Positions 45,653-54,924 of a DNA stretch of 64,000 nucleotides are shown here, in pieces. The translations under genes and the position numbers were made by a program. Position 1 is the stretch's first letter; each line of letters starts with the position of its first letter. The DNA is from Pseudomonas wayambapalatensis. Its GTDB lineage: Bacteria > Pseudomonadota > Gammaproteobacteria > Pseudomonadales > Pseudomonadaceae. The notes beneath the pieces were generated by a model. It saw only the letters and a program-made list of their open reading frames with translations. It made no database searches and had not been told where the DNA came from. Location: contig CP077096.1 of the NCBI GenBank assembly GCA_014268975.2, forward strand, positions 1,882,501-1,946,500. Reading direction: 5' to 3'.

Positions 45653-45690
45653 ATCGCGTTGGCCGAACATGGTTTCGAGAACATGACAGC

Positions 45691-46449
45691 ATGTCCACCA
45701 AAGAACATCCCAGCGACCTGATCCGCGCCCGCGACCTCGAGGGTGTCGATGTGTGGGCACTGCCCAGCTTCGATCCGCAACCCGAGTTCGAGCCTGAGCC
45801 TGAACCCGAGGTGGTCGAGGAAGTCGAGGAAGTGCCGCTGGAGGAAGTCCAGCCGTTGACCCTCGAAGAGCTCGAGGCGATCCGTCAGGATGCCTACAAC
45901 GAAGGCTTCGCCACTGGCGAGCGCGAGGGTTTCCACAGCACGCAGCTCAAGGTGCGCCAGGAAGCCGAGGAGGCACTGACGGCCAAGCTGGCAGGCCTGG
46001 AGCAACTGATGGCGAACCTGCTCGAGCCCATTGCCGAGCAGGACACCCAGATCGAGAAGTCCCTCGTGCACCTGGTCGTCCATGTCGCCCGTCAGGTGAT
46101 CGGCCGCGAGCTGCGTAGCGACTCCGGGCAGATCACCCATGTGCTGCGTGAGGCCCTCAAGTTGCTGCCAATGGGCGCCGACAATATTCGCATCCACCTC
46201 AATCCCCAGGACTTCGAGCTGGCCAAGGCCTTGCGCGAGCGTCACGAGGAGAGCTGGAGGCTGCTCGAAGACGAGTCCTTGCTGCCGGGTGGTTGCCGCA
46301 TCGAGACGGCCCACAGCCGCATCGATGCCACCATGGAAACCCGCATGGAGAAGGCCGTGGCGCAACTGTTCGAGCAGTCCCACGATCAATCCCTGCATCC
46401 GGCGGCACCGGATCTGTCCATTGAGCTGGATGCGCCCGATGCGCCTTGA
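45691..46449 (+). CDS. fliH: Flagellar assembly protein FliH
   Basis: A 252-residue negative regulator of the FliI ATPase. The N-terminal third is acidic ([19 protein letters not shown]); the centre has the FliH-type coiled coil ([20 protein letters not shown]); the C-terminal part is VATPase-E-like ([37 protein letters not shown]). It links FliI and the C-ring protein FliN to the export gate. It ends 11 bases inside fliI. No strong ribosome site is seen at the ATG 45691, and the REP pair lies just before. Confidence 0.93.
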   Translation: MSTKEHPSDLIRARDLEGVDVWALPSFDPQPEFEPEPEPEVVEEVEEVPLEEVQPLTLEELEAIRQDAYNEGFATGEREGFHSTQLKVRQEAEEALTAKLAGLEQLMANLLEPIAEQDTQIEKSLVHLVVHVARQVIGRELRSDSGQITHVLREALKLLPMGADNIRIHLNPQDFELAKALRERHEESWRLLEDESLLPGGCRIETAHSRIDATMETRMEKAVAQLFEQSHDQSLHPAAPDLSIELDAPDAP

Positions 46450-47797
46450 TCGCACCAGTTTCGCCAAGCGCTTGAGTGGTTATGCCGAGGCGGTGAGCCT
46501 GCCCGAGCAGCCGGTGGTCGAGGGGCGCCTGCTGCGTATGGTCGGCCTTACCCTCGAAGCCGAAGGCTTGCGCGGGGCGGTAGGCAGCCGCTGCATGGTG
46601 ATCAACGACGACAGCTACCACCCGGTGCAGGTCGAGGCCGAGGTGATGGGCTTTGCCGGCAGCAAGGTCTTCCTCATGCCGGTCGGCAGTATCGCCGGTA
46701 TCGCCCCGGGGGCGCGGGTGGTGCCGCTGGATGACAGCGGCCGCCTGCCGATGGGCATGAGCATGCTTGGGCGGGTGCTCGATGGCGCTGGCCGTGCCCT
46801 CGATGGCAAGGGCGGGATGAAGGCCGAGGACTGGGTGCCGCTGGATGGTCCGGTGATCAACCCGCTCAACCGCGATCCGATCAGTCAGCCGCTCGACGTG
46901 GGCATCCGCAGCATCAACGGTCTGTTGACCGTCGGTCGCGGCCAGCGCCTGGGCCTGTTCGCCGGTACCGGTGTCGGTAAGTCGGTGCTGCTGGGCATGA
47001 TGACCCGCTTCACCAAGGCCGACATCATCGTCGTCGGGCTGATCGGCGAGCGGGGCCGCGAGGTGAAGGAGTTCATCGAGCACATCCTCGGCGAAGAAGG
47101 GCTCAAGCGTTCGGTGGTGGTCGCCTCACCGGCCGACGATGCGCCGCTGATGCGCCTGCGCGCAGCCATGTATTGCACGCGCATCGCCGAGTATTTCCGC
47201 GACAAGGGCAAGAATGTCCTGCTGTTGATGGATTCGCTGACCCGTTTTGCCCAGGCGCAGCGGGAAATCGCCCTGGCCATCGGCGAGCCGCCCGCCACCC
47301 GTGGCTACCCGCCGTCGGTGTTCGCCAAGTTGCCCAAGCTGGTCGAGCGCGCGGGCAATGGCGAGGCCGGCGGGGGTTCGATCACCGCGTTCTATACCGT
47401 GCTTTCCGAGGGTGATGACCAGCAGGATCCGATCGCCGACTCGGCGCGTGGCGTGCTGGACGGTCACTTCGTGCTGTCCCGGCGTCTGGCCGAGGAAGGG
47501 CATTATCCGGCGATCGACATCGAGGCCTCGATCAGCCGGGTCATGCCGCAGGTGGTGGATGCCGACCATCTGCGCCAGGCGCAGAAATTCAAGCAGTTGT
47601 GGTCGCGTTTGTCGCAGAGTCGCGACCTGATCAGCGTCGGTGCCTACGTGGCCGGTGGCGATCCGGAAACCGACCTGGCCATTGCCTTGCAGTCCAAGCT
47701 GGTGGCGTTCTTGCGCCAAGGGCTGGACGAGAGTGTCGGCATGGCCGAGAGCGGCGAGCAGTTGGGCGCGGTGTTCGCCCCGCCGGCGGGCGGCTGA
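46439..47797 (+). CDS. fliI: Flagellum-specific ATPase FliI
   Basis: A 452-residue ATPase of the flagellar export apparatus, F1-beta-like. N-terminal domain about 20-95; Walker A GTGVGKS in [17 protein letters not shown] (about residues 169-185); Walker [14 protein letters not shown]; and the FliI signature [23 protein letters not shown]. Start ATG at 46439 lies within the end of fliH; the frame stays open much further upstream but that part overlaps fliH and is not used. It powers or primes substrate entry with FliH and FliJ. Confidence 0.96.
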   Translation: MRLDRTSFAKRLSGYAEAVSLPEQPVVEGRLLRMVGLTLEAEGLRGAVGSRCMVINDDSYHPVQVEAEVMGFAGSKVFLMPVGSIAGIAPGARVVPLDDSGRLPMGMSMLGRVLDGAGRALDGKGGMKAEDWVPLDGPVINPLNRDPISQPLDVGIRSINGLLTVGRGQRLGLFAGTGVGKSVLLGMMTRFTKADIIVVGLIGERGREVKEFIEHILGEEGLKRSVVVASPADDAPLMRLRAAMYCTRIAEYFRDKGKNVLLLMDSLTRFAQAQREIALAIGEPPATRGYPPSVFAKLPKLVERAGNGEAGGGSITAFYTVLSEGDDQQDPIADSARGVLDGHFVLSRRLAEEGHYPAIDIEASISRVMPQVVDADHLRQAQKFKQLWSRLSQSRDLISVGAYVAGGDPETDLAIALQSKLVAFLRQGLDESVGMAESGEQLGAVFAPPAGG

Positions 47798-47803
47798 TAG
47801 GCC

Positions 47804-48256
47804 ATGGCCCTGCCCAGTCGTGCCGCGCGCCTGTCGCCGGTGGTGGAGATGGCCGAGGAGGCCGAGCGCAAGGCCGTCCAGCGCATGGGCCATTTCCAGC
47901 AATTGGTGGCCCAGGCCCAGGCCAAGCTCGCCGAGCTTGAGCGTTTTCGCGAGGACTACCAGTTGCAGTGGATCAACCGCGGCAGCCAGGGCGTTGGCGG
48001 CAGCTGGTTGGTCAACTACCAGCGCTTTCTGGGGCAGTTGGAAACGGCCATGACCCAGCAGCGTCAGAGCCTGACCTGGCACCAGAACAACCTCAAGAAC
48101 GCCCGTGATGCCTGGCAACAGGCCTATGCCCGGGTCGAGGGCCTGCGCAAGCTGGTGCAGCGATACCTGGACGAGGCTCGTCGGGCAGAAGACAAGCGCG
48201 AGCAGAAGTTGCTCGACGAGCTATCGCAGCGGTTGCCGCGGCAGAATCATTTCTAG
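47804..48256 (+). CDS. fliJ: Flagellar export protein FliJ
   Basis: A 150-residue coiled-coil protein, nearly all helix and rich in Arg, Gln and Glu (RAARLSPVVEMAEEAERKAVQRMGHFQQL ... RRAEDKREQKLLDELSQRLPRQ). It fits FliJ in length, composition and position directly after fliI, 6 bases downstream. FliJ acts as the central stalk of the FliI ring and as an escort for chaperones. Last gene of the fliE operon. Confidence 0.93.
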   Translation: MALPSRAARLSPVVEMAEEAERKAVQRMGHFQQLVAQAQAKLAELERFREDYQLQWINRGSQGVGGSWLVNYQRFLGQLETAMTQQRQSLTWHQNNLKNARDAWQQAYARVEGLRKLVQRYLDEARRAEDKREQKLLDELSQRLPRQNHF

Positions 48257-48290
48257 CTCGACGTTGCTTCAACCCGCTGCGCTTGCGGCC

Positions 48291-48306
48291 TGGCTGGGCG
48301 ACTGCT
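48291..48306 (+). promoter_or_regulatory. Sigma54-like site before hsbA
   Basis: TGGCTG-N5-CTGCT, with GG (48292-48293) and GC (48304-48305) 10 bases apart. The -24 half is good, the -12 half has CTGC instead of TTGC. It would place HsbA/HsbR/HptB under flagellar control. Confidence 0.4.
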
Positions 48307-48348
48307 AAACCTTCCTGAGTCGTAGCCATCTTCGAAGGAATCGCACGC

Positions 48349-48654
48349 ATGGCAGTCGAATCTGATTTTTCACCGGACGAAAAGCAGTTGACGATCAAGG
48401 TCAAGGGCCGTTTCGATTTTGGCAAGCATCAGGAATTTCGTGACGCCTACGAGCGCTTGGATCCGACCCCGAATTCGGTAGTGGTGGATCTCAAGGACGC
48501 GACGTATCTGGACAGCTCCGCGCTGGGCATGCTGCTGCTGTTGCGCGATCACGCCGGTGGCGAGCGCTCGGATATCAAAGTGATCAATACCAGTTCGGAC
48601 GTGCGCAAGATTCTCGCCATTTCCAATTTCGAAAAACTGTTCGACGTCAGCTGA
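48349..48654 (+). CDS. hsbA: STAS-domain anti-sigma factor antagonist HsbA
   Basis: A 101-residue single STAS domain (VVVDLKDATYLDSSALGMLLLLRDHAG). The phosphorylatable serine is Ser56 in LDSSALG, the same number as in P. aeruginosa HsbA. In P. aeruginosa HsbA switches partners between FlgM and the diguanylate cyclase HsbD, so it connects FliA release with c-di-GMP. Preceded by CGAAGGAATCGCACGC. It lies 7 bases before hsbR, its kinase/phosphatase. Function carried over from the orthologue by motif and gene order. Confidence 0.88.
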   Translation: MAVESDFSPDEKQLTIKVKGRFDFGKHQEFRDAYERLDPTPNSVVVDLKDATYLDSSALGMLLLLRDHAGGERSDIKVINTSSDVRKILAISNFEKLFDVS

Positions 48655-48661
48655 GCCGACC

Positions 48662-50353
48662 ATGCCCGCCGAACAGGGATTGAGGGTGCTGATCGCCGAG
48701 GACGGTGCGGCGGATCGCTTGCTGCTCGCGCAGATCGTGCGGCGCCAGGGGCACGAGGTGGTCACTGCCGAAAATGGCGAGCAGGCCGTGGCACTGTTCG
48801 CCGAAGAGCGGCCGGACCTGGTGCTGCTCGATGCCTTGATGCCGGTGATGGATGGCTTCGAGGCGGCGCGACGGATCAAGGCCATGGCCGGTGAAGCGCT
48901 GGTGCCGATCATCTTCCTCACCTCGATGAACGAGGAGCAGGGGCTGGTGCGTTGCCTGGAGGCCGGCGGCGACGATTTCATGGCCAAACCCTACAGCGCG
49001 GTGATTCTGGCCGCCAAGATCGGCGCGATGGATCGCCTGCGCCGGCTGCAGGCCACGGTGCTGGAGCAGCGCGACGAACTGGCCCGTCACCACCATCACC
49101 TGCTCAACGAGCAGCGCGTGGCCAAAGCCGTGTTCGACAAGGTCGCCCATTCCGGTTGCCTGAGAAGCAGCAATATCCGCTACCTGCAGTCGCCCTACGC
49201 ATTGTTCAACGGCGACCTGCTGCTGGCTGCGTTCACACCTTCGGGCGACATGCATGTACTGCTGGGTGATTTCACTGGACACGGCCTGCCGGCGGCTGTT
49301 GGGGCGATGCCCCTGGCCGAGGTGTTCTATGGCATGACCGCCAAGGGCTATGGCCTGGTCGAGACGCTGCGCGAGATGAACGCCAAGCTCAAGCGCATCC
49401 TGCCGGTGGACATGTTCTGTTGCGCGCTGCTGCTGAACCTGAGTTTCGAGCGTGGCACGGTCGAGGTGTGGAACGGCGGCATGCCCGATGGCTATCGCTT
49501 GTCGGCCGCCGGCGAGGTGCTGTCGGTGCTGCAATCGCGGCATTTGCCGCTGGGTATCCTTGCGCCCGAGCAGTTCGACGACCGCACCGACATACTGCCG
49601 CTGACGGCGGGGGAGCGAGTGTTCCTGCTCTCCGATGGCGTGGTCGATACCGGCGATGCAAAGGATCGATTGTTTGGCGTGGAGCGTTTGCGTGAGGTGT
49701 TGGCGGCCAACCGAGACCCTGGGCAACTGTTCGATGAAGTGATGCAGGCACTGGAGCGTTTTGGCGGTGTGCCGCGAGACGATATCAGCTTGTGCGATAT
49801 CCGCATGGCTGAGCCAGGTGGCCTGGCACCCGTGGCGCCGGTGTATTCCGACAGCGGTCGTTCCAGCCCACTGGACTGGTCGTTGTCGCTGGTGCTGCAT
49901 GCCGACAGCCTGAAGCGGTTCAATCCGGTTCCCTATCTGTTGCAGTTTCTTCAGGAAATCCACGGTCTGCGCCCCAGCAGTGCGGTGTTGCACAGTGTGC
50001 TCGGTGAGCTTTACTCCAACGCACTGGAGCACGGAGTCTTGGGCCTGGACTCGCGGCTCAAGCAGGATGCCGCGGGATTTGCCGAGTACTACCGCGAGCG
50101 CGGCCGGCGTCTGACAGCTTTGTCCGAGGGCTTCGTGCGAATAGCGCTGAGAGTGGAACCGATGGCGGCAGGTGGGCGTCTCACAGTGGAAATCAGCGAC
50201 AGTGGCACGGGTTTTGATATTGAGAAGGTGTTGGCACGCCCGGCGTCGGAAAAAGGTTTGAGTGGGCGTGGGCTGCATCTGGTACAGCGCTTGGGTGTCC
50301 GGGCTCAATGGCTCGACCAGGGGCGGCGGGCGCGGGTTGAGTTCGGCTGGTGA
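48662..50353 (+). CDS. hsbR: Response regulator with PP2C phosphatase and kinase domains, HsbR
   Basis: A 563-residue three-domain regulator. Receiver 8-125 with D57 in VLLDALMPVMDG; PP2C/SpoIIE phosphatase about 185-385 with metal motifs GDFTGHG and LLSDGVVDT; C-terminal HATPase of the anti-sigma kinase type about 420-560 with N-box SNALEHGVLG and SDSGTGFDI. It both phosphorylates and dephosphorylates HsbA Ser56, directed by phosphotransfer from HptB, in P. aeruginosa. ATG 7 bases after hsbA. The next gene, hptB, is 49 bases downstream. Confidence 0.9.
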   Translation: MPAEQGLRVLIAEDGAADRLLLAQIVRRQGHEVVTAENGEQAVALFAEERPDLVLLDALMPVMDGFEAARRIKAMAGEALVPIIFLTSMNEEQGLVRCLEAGGDDFMAKPYSAVILAAKIGAMDRLRRLQATVLEQRDELARHHHHLLNEQRVAKAVFDKVAHSGCLRSSNIRYLQSPYALFNGDLLLAAFTPSGDMHVLLGDFTGHGLPAAVGAMPLAEVFYGMTAKGYGLVETLREMNAKLKRILPVDMFCCALLLNLSFERGTVEVWNGGMPDGYRLSAAGEVLSVLQSRHLPLGILAPEQFDDRTDILPLTAGERVFLLSDGVVDTGDAKDRLFGVERLREVLAANRDPGQLFDEVMQALERFGGVPRDDISLCDIRMAEPGGLAPVAPVYSDSGRSSPLDWSLSLVLHADSLKRFNPVPYLLQFLQEIHGLRPSSAVLHSVLGELYSNALEHGVLGLDSRLKQDAAGFAEYYRERGRRLTALSEGFVRIALRVEPMAAGGRLTVEISDSGTGFDIEKVLARPASEKGLSGRGLHLVQRLGVRAQWLDQGRRARVEFGW

Positions 50354-50402
50354 GCGGCCCCGGCGATTGAGGCATAATCAAGCTTGATCAAGGAGTGAGC
50401 AA

Positions 50403-50750
50403 GTGACAGACGAGCATATCGATCACAAGGTCCTGAGCGACCTGCGGGAGGTCATGGAAGATGGCTACGTGCAGTTGCTGGAAACCTTCCTGGAAGATTC
50501 CGTGCGTCGACTCAGCCTGTTGCACGAGGCCAAGGATGCCCACGAGCTGGGTATGGCCGCCCACAGCTTCAAGGGCAGCAGCAGCAACATGGGCGCAGTG
50601 GGCTTGGCAGGTCTGTGCCAACAGCTTGAGGAACGTGTGCGGCAACAGCCTCTGTACGGCATCGAAGACCTGATCAATCAGATTGACCAGGAATTTGTCG
50701 AGGTCCAGCGCTTCTACCGCAGCGAGCGTGAGCGGGTTTCTGCAGGCTGA
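50403..50750 (+). CDS. hptB: Histidine phosphotransfer protein HptB
   Basis: A 115-residue Hpt domain. The phosphorylated His is H54 in AAHSFKGSSSNMG, followed by LAGLCQQLEE as in other four-helix Hpt proteins. The start is GTG, with AAGGAGTGAGCAA upstream. In P. aeruginosa HptB receives phosphate from hybrid kinases (including RetS-linked sensors) and passes it to HsbR, controlling swarming and biofilm. In this window the module lies inside the flagellar locus, just before fliK. Confidence 0.88.
   Translation: MTDEHIDHKVLSDLREVMEDGYVQLLETFLEDSVRRLSLLHEAKDAHELGMAAHSFKGSSSNMGAVGLAGLCQQLEERVRQQPLYGIEDLINQIDQEFVEVQRFYRSERERVSAG
50639..50645 (-). promoter_or_regulatory. Single GCGGCAA half-site upstream of fliK
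   Basis: Reverse-oriented copy of TTGCCGC inside hptB, about 115 bases upstream of the fliK sigma54 promoter. A lone 7-mer in GC-rich coding DNA could be chance; listed because the same motif is enriched before flgB and flgF. Confidence 0.2.
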
Positions 50751-50759
50751 TGGCAAAAC

Positions 50760-50775
50760 TGGCGCGAGTTTTGCC
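50760..50775 (+). promoter_or_regulatory. Sigma54 promoter of fliK
   Basis: TGGCGC-N5-TTGCC, GG (50761-50762) and GC (50773-50774) 10 bases apart, immediately after the hptB stop. Start about 37 bases before fliK. Confidence 0.75.
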
Positions 50776-50822
50776 TGTCTTCACCCAGATACTATTTCGG
50801 TTCACTGGCGTGGAGAGTTTCA

Positions 50823-52220
50823 ATGCCTGTCGCATCCAATCCCTTGTTGCAAGCCGGCCTCGCCAATGCGAACTCGCGGGCGACCAGTTCCGCGACGGAC
50901 AAAACCTCGCAGGCAGCAGGCAATCAGGGCGGCGGCTTCGATCAGTTGATGGCGCGCCAGCAGCGTGACACGACGCCGGTGCGCAACGACAAGGCCTCGC
51001 AACCTGCATTCAAGGATAAGCCTGACTTCAGCGCCGGCGGCAAAGTCGGCAATGACAAATCCCCGTCGGTTGCCGCCAATGGCAAGAATTTGCCAGCCAG
51101 CAGCAACAAGGCCGCGCCAACCAGTGACAAGAACACGCCGAGCGACAGCACCCAGCAGGCTGGTGGCGATGATCGACAGGTTTCCACGCCTGGCAACAGT
51201 GCGCAGTCAGGCGACTCGAACTCGCTGGATGCCAACCTGGTCGCAGGGCAGGTGACCGATGCCCTGGCGGGCGCGCAGCTGATCCAGGCTCAGGCCGAGG
51301 CCGTGGCGCCCGTGCTGCAGGCCGCGATCCAGCAGCCTGCAGCGCAGGCCGAACCCTTACCTCCTGCGCTCACCGAAGAGGCCGCCAGCGACAGCGACTT
51401 CGATCCCGAAGCCGATGCCTTGGCAAACATGCCGACACTGCGCCTGGCCCTGGAGCAGAACGCCCAGGCCAAAGGGACCACTTCGGCCCATGCGTCCACT
51501 GCGGGCGACAAGGCCGCGGCCCAGGATGACAGTGCCCAGGCCAACGTCAATACCTTGGCGAGCCTGGCGGTCAAGCCTGAGGGCGAATCCGAGCGCGGCC
51601 AATCACAGCCTGGCGAAAAAGGCTTCTCCGAGCTGTTGTCCAGTGGCCTGAAGGACGTCAAGCATGCTGACAGTGACACCCGTGTGGACGATTTCGCCAA
51701 TCGCCTGGCCAACCTGACCCAGGCCGTCACACCCAAGACCGCCCACGCCGTGCCGCCGACCAACCCGCTGCACCAGCCGCTGGCGATGAACCAGGGCGCC
51801 TGGACGGAGGGCCTGGTCAACCGGGTCATGTATCTGTCCAGCCAGAACCTCAAGTCGGCCGATATCCAGCTCGAACCTGCCGAGCTCGGCCGCCTGGACA
51901 TTCGTGTCAATGTCGCGGCGGACCAGGCTACCCAGGTCACCTTCATCAGTGGTCACGCCGGCGTGCGCGATGCACTGGACAGCCAGCTGTACCGCCTGCG
52001 CGAACTGTTCGCCCAGCAGGGGCTGGCCCAGCCTGACGTCAACGTCGCCGATCAGTCGCGCCAGCAGCAACAGCAAGCCCAGCAGGGTGGGTCGAACCTG
52101 TCCGGTGTCGCAGCGCGTCGGGCCGGGGAGGTGGGCGAGGACGGTGAGCTGGCCGATGCTTCACGGCCGGTGGAGCAGCAGGTGGTGATCGGCGACAGTG
52201 CGGTCGATTACTACGCCTGA
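50823..52220 (+). CDS. fliK: Flagellar hook-length control protein FliK
   Basis: A 465-residue secreted ruler. The first 330 residues are low-complexity Ala/Gln/Ser/Asp-rich (for example NSAQSGDSNSLDANL, the extended ruler). The C-terminal Flg_hook domain spans about 335-430, with the motif SADIQLEPAELGRLDIRVNV and a Gln-rich tail SRQQQQQAQQGG. FliK measures hook length and switches FlhB (57 kb) from rod/hook to filament export. Its own sigma54 promoter precedes it; a REP pair follows. Confidence 0.94.
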   Translation: MPVASNPLLQAGLANANSRATSSATDKTSQAAGNQGGGFDQLMARQQRDTTPVRNDKASQPAFKDKPDFSAGGKVGNDKSPSVAANGKNLPASSNKAAPTSDKNTPSDSTQQAGGDDRQVSTPGNSAQSGDSNSLDANLVAGQVTDALAGAQLIQAQAEAVAPVLQAAIQQPAAQAEPLPPALTEEAASDSDFDPEADALANMPTLRLALEQNAQAKGTTSAHASTAGDKAAAQDDSAQANVNTLASLAVKPEGESERGQSQPGEKGFSELLSSGLKDVKHADSDTRVDDFANRLANLTQAVTPKTAHAVPPTNPLHQPLAMNQGAWTEGLVNRVMYLSSQNLKSADIQLEPAELGRLDIRVNVAADQATQVTFISGHAGVRDALDSQLYRLRELFAQQGLAQPDVNVADQSRQQQQQAQQGGSNLSGVAARRAGEVGEDGELADASRPVEQQVVIGDSAVDYYA

Positions 52221-52300
52221 TCGCTCGGGGGTTGCGTCTGACACCGGTGCGGGCTTTTGTGAGCAACTGTCTTGCTCAAAATCTAGAAGCCAGCCCAAAT

Positions 52301-52390
52301 CCCTGTGGGAGCGGGCTTGCCCGCGAAAAATACACCGCGCTGCCTGGCACGGGCTTCGCCCGTGTTCGCGGGCAAGCCCGCTCCTACCAC
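52301..52390. repeat. REP pair between fliK and fliL
   Basis: CTGTGGGAGCGGGCTTGCCCGCGAA (52303-52327) faces an inverted copy TTCGCGGGCAAGCCCGCTCC (52365-52384). Between them a third hairpin, CACGGGC-TTC-GCCCGTG (52348-52364), fills the centre. It ends 26 bases before the fliL sigma54 promoter. Confidence 0.85.
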
Positions 52391-52415
52391 CTCCTCAAGC
52401 CCGCTCGGCCAAATC

Positions 52416-52431
52416 TGGCATAACACTTGCT
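52416..52431 (+). promoter_or_regulatory. Sigma54 promoter of fliLMNOPQR-flhB
   Basis: TGGCAT-N5-TTGCT, GG (52417-52418) and GC (52429-52430) 10 bases apart. Start about 40 bases before fliL. Confidence 0.85.
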
Positions 52432-52480
52432 CTGCCACGTCATCCTTTCTTGAAACCCCGATGGACGACGGATTATTGGC

Positions 52481-52978
52481 ATGGCGAAGAGCGACGCAGT
52501 CAAAGACCCCGCCACTAAAGGCAAACTGAAGATGATCCTGCTGCTGGTGCTGGCCCTGCTGCTGGCCGTGGGCCTGTCGGTTGGCGCCACCTGGTTCATC
52601 ATGCACAAGAGCGAGCCTGCGCCTGCAGCCGATCCTGCCGTGGCCAGCGTCAAGCAAGCGGCGATCTACGAGCCCCTGGCGCCGGCCTTCGTGGTCAATT
52701 TCAACCAGAACGGCCGCCAGCGCTACATGCAGGTGAGTATCACCCTGCAGGGCCGCAACCAGGCTGACCTCGATGCGCTGAAGGTGCACATGCCGGTGAT
52801 TCGCAACAATCTGGTGATGATGTTCTCCGGGCAAGGTTTCGACAGTCTGGCCAGCAGTGCCGTGGGCCAGGAAATGCTGCGCCAGAAGGCCACTGCGGTG
52901 GTCCAGGAAGTGGCGCAGAAGGAAGTCGGCAAGCCGGTCATCGACCAGTTGCTGTTCACCAATTTCGTATTGCAGTAG
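52481..52978 (+). CDS. fliL: Flagellar basal body-associated protein FliL
   Basis: A 165-residue single-pass membrane protein. Transmembrane helix at about 15-37 (LKMILLLVLALLLAVGLSVGATWF), then the periplasmic FliL domain (YEPLAPAFVVNFNQNGRQRYMQVSITLQ, ending LLFTNFVLQ). FliL rings surround stator units and support torque. First gene of a long operon of switch and export-gate genes; fliM follows after 11 bases. Confidence 0.94.
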   Translation: MAKSDAVKDPATKGKLKMILLLVLALLLAVGLSVGATWFIMHKSEPAPAADPAVASVKQAAIYEPLAPAFVVNFNQNGRQRYMQVSITLQGRNQADLDALKVHMPVIRNNLVMMFSGQGFDSLASSAVGQEMLRQKATAVVQEVAQKEVGKPVIDQLLFTNFVLQ

Positions 52979-52989
52979 GAGCACACTCG

Positions 52990-53958
52990 ATGGCCGTGCA
53001 GGACCTGCTGTCCCAGGATGAGATCGATGCCCTGCTGCATGGGGTCGACGATGGGCTGGTACAGACCGAGAGCGCTGCCGAGCCCGGTGGCGTCAAGAGC
53101 TACGACCTGACCAGCCAGGACCGGATCGTCCGCGGTCGCATGCCGACCCTGGAGATGATCAACGAGCGCTTCGCCCGTTACACCCGCATCAGCATGTTCA
53201 ACCTGCTGCGTCGCTCCGCCGACGTGGCGGTGGGCGGTGTGCAGGTGATGAAGTTCGGCGAGTACGTGCATTCGCTGTACGTGCCGACCAGCCTCAACCT
53301 GGTCAAGATCAAGCCGCTGCGCGGCACCTCGCTGTTCATCCTCGACGCCAAGCTGGTGTTCAAGCTGGTGGACAACTTCTTCGGTGGCGACGGCCGTCAC
53401 GCCAAGATCGAAGGCCGAGAGTTCACGCCAACCGAGCTGCGCGTGGTGCGCATGGTCCTGGACCAGTGCTTCGTCGACCTCAAGGAAGCCTGGCAAGCGA
53501 TCATGCCGGTGAACTTCGAGTACATGAACTCCGAGGTCAACCCGGCCATGGCCAACATCGTCGGGCCCAGCGAGGCGGTGGTGGTCTCGACCTTCCACAT
53601 CGAGCTCGATGGCGGCGGCGGCGACCTGCACGTGACCATGCCGTACTCGATGATCGAGCCGGTGCGCGAGATGCTCGATGCCGGTTTCCAGTCCGACCTG
53701 GACGATCAGGACGAGCGTTGGGTCAAGGCCCTGCGCGAGGACGTGCTGGACGTCAATGTGCCGCTCTCGGCCACCGTTGCCCGTCGTCAGCTCAAGCTGC
53801 GCGACATCCTGCACATGCAGCCGGGCGATGTGATTCCGGTAGAGCTGCCCGAACACCTGGTACTGCGCGCCAACGGCGTGCCGTCGTTCAAGGCGCGTCT
53901 GGGCTCGCACAAGGGCACCCTGTCGCTGCAGATCATCGACCCGATCGAGCGCCGCTGA
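52990..53958 (+). CDS. fliM: Flagellar motor switch protein FliM
   Basis: A 322-residue C-ring protein. The N-terminal CheY-P-binding peptide is LLSQDEIDALL (residues 5-15); the CheC-like middle domain includes LVFKLVDNFFGGDGR; and the C-terminal SpoA domain includes LRDILHMQPGDVIPVELPE. CheY, encoded at 63.3 kb, binds the N-terminal peptide to change rotation. AGGAGCACACTCG precedes the ATG. Confidence 0.97.
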   Translation: MAVQDLLSQDEIDALLHGVDDGLVQTESAAEPGGVKSYDLTSQDRIVRGRMPTLEMINERFARYTRISMFNLLRRSADVAVGGVQVMKFGEYVHSLYVPTSLNLVKIKPLRGTSLFILDAKLVFKLVDNFFGGDGRHAKIEGREFTPTELRVVRMVLDQCFVDLKEAWQAIMPVNFEYMNSEVNPAMANIVGPSEAVVVSTFHIELDGGGGDLHVTMPYSMIEPVREMLDAGFQSDLDDQDERWVKALREDVLDVNVPLSATVARRQLKLRDILHMQPGDVIPVELPEHLVLRANGVPSFKARLGSHKGTLSLQIIDPIERR

Positions 53959-54003
53959 CGGCGAGCCGGTCGCACTACGAATTGAAAGCCTGTCGAGGAC
54001 TTT

Positions 54004-54471
54004 ATGGCTAACGAAAACGAGATCACCTCCCCAGAGGAACAGGCCCTGGCCGATGAGTGGGCCGCAGCCCTGGAAGAAACCGGTGATGCGGGCCAGGCGG
54101 ACATCGATGCGCTGCTGGCAGCCGACAGTGGCCGCTCCTCCGGCGCAGGTCGCCTGCCCATGGAAGAGTTCGCCAGTTCCCCGCGGCCGAGCGAGAACGT
54201 CGGCCTGGAAGGTCCGAACCTGGACGTGATCCTGGACATTCCAGTGAGCATCTCCATGGAAGTGGGCGCCACGGAAATCAGCATTCGCAACCTGCTGCAA
54301 CTGAACCAGGGTTCGGTCATCGAGCTCGATCGCCTGGCCGGCGAGCCCCTGGACGTACTGGTCAATGGCACGCTGATCGCCCATGGCGAAGTGGTGGTGG
54401 TCAACGAGAAGTTCGGCATCCGCCTGACCGACGTGATCAGCCCCAGCGAACGCATCAAGAAGCTGCGCTGA
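54004..54471 (+). CDS. fliN: Flagellar motor switch protein FliN
   Basis: A 155-residue C-ring subunit. An Ala/Glu-rich N-terminal extension (EEQALADEWAAALEETGDAG, about 1-70) precedes the SpoA domain at about 75-153 (LDVILDIPVSISMEVGATEISIRNLLQLNQGSVIEL, LVNGTLIAHGEVVVVNEKFGIRLTDV). It is longer than E. coli FliN (137), as usual in Pseudomonas. It builds the bottom of the C-ring and docks FliH. fliO begins on the base after its stop codon. Confidence 0.96.
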   Translation: MANENEITSPEEQALADEWAAALEETGDAGQADIDALLAADSGRSSGAGRLPMEEFASSPRPSENVGLEGPNLDVILDIPVSISMEVGATEISIRNLLQLNQGSVIELDRLAGEPLDVLVNGTLIAHGEVVVVNEKFGIRLTDVISPSERIKKLR

Positions 54472-54924
54472 GTGAAGGGCCTGATACGCGGCATCGCCGC
54501 CCTGGGCACATTGCTCGCCAGCGAGGTGGTGATCGCCGCGGCTGATCCCGCGCCGGTGCCGGCCAGCACGGCGACGCCGGCCGGCATGGGCGGGCAACTG
54601 GCGCAGATGGTCTTTGGCCTGCTCGTGGTGGTGGGCGCCATCTTCCTGCTCGCCTGGCTGTTGCGCCGCCTGCAGGTGGCGCAGCCGCGCGGCGGGCAGG
54701 TGATCGAGATCGTCGGCAGCCGTGCCCTCGGCCCGCGCGACCGCCTGCTGCTGGTGCAGGTGGGCAAGGAGCAGATCCTGATCGGCCACAGCCCTGGCAG
54801 CATCGAAGCATTGCACGTCATGGCCGAGCCCGTGGAAGTGCCTGCCGGCGCGCGCCAGGCGGCACCGGAATTCGCCCAGCGGCTGCTCGAGCTGATGGGC
54901 AAGGACCAGAAGGACAAGAAGTGA
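54472..54924 (+). CDS. fliO: Flagellar biosynthetic protein FliO
   Basis: A 150-residue membrane protein. Its GTG start abuts the fliN stop (TGAGTG), implying coupled translation. Residues 1-24 look like a signal or first helix ([24 protein letters not shown]); a clear transmembrane helix lies at about 42-64 ([23 protein letters not shown]); the cytoplasmic part has [21 protein letters not shown]. It helps FliP oligomerise in the export gate. Its end overlaps the fliP start. Confidence 0.92.
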   Translation: MKGLIRGIAALGTLLASEVVIAAADPAPVPASTATPAGMGGQLAQMVFGLLVVVGAIFLLAWLLRRLQVAQPRGGQVIEIVGSRALGPRDRLLLVQVGKEQILIGHSPGSIEALHVMAEPVEVPAGARQAAPEFAQRLLELMGKDQKDKK

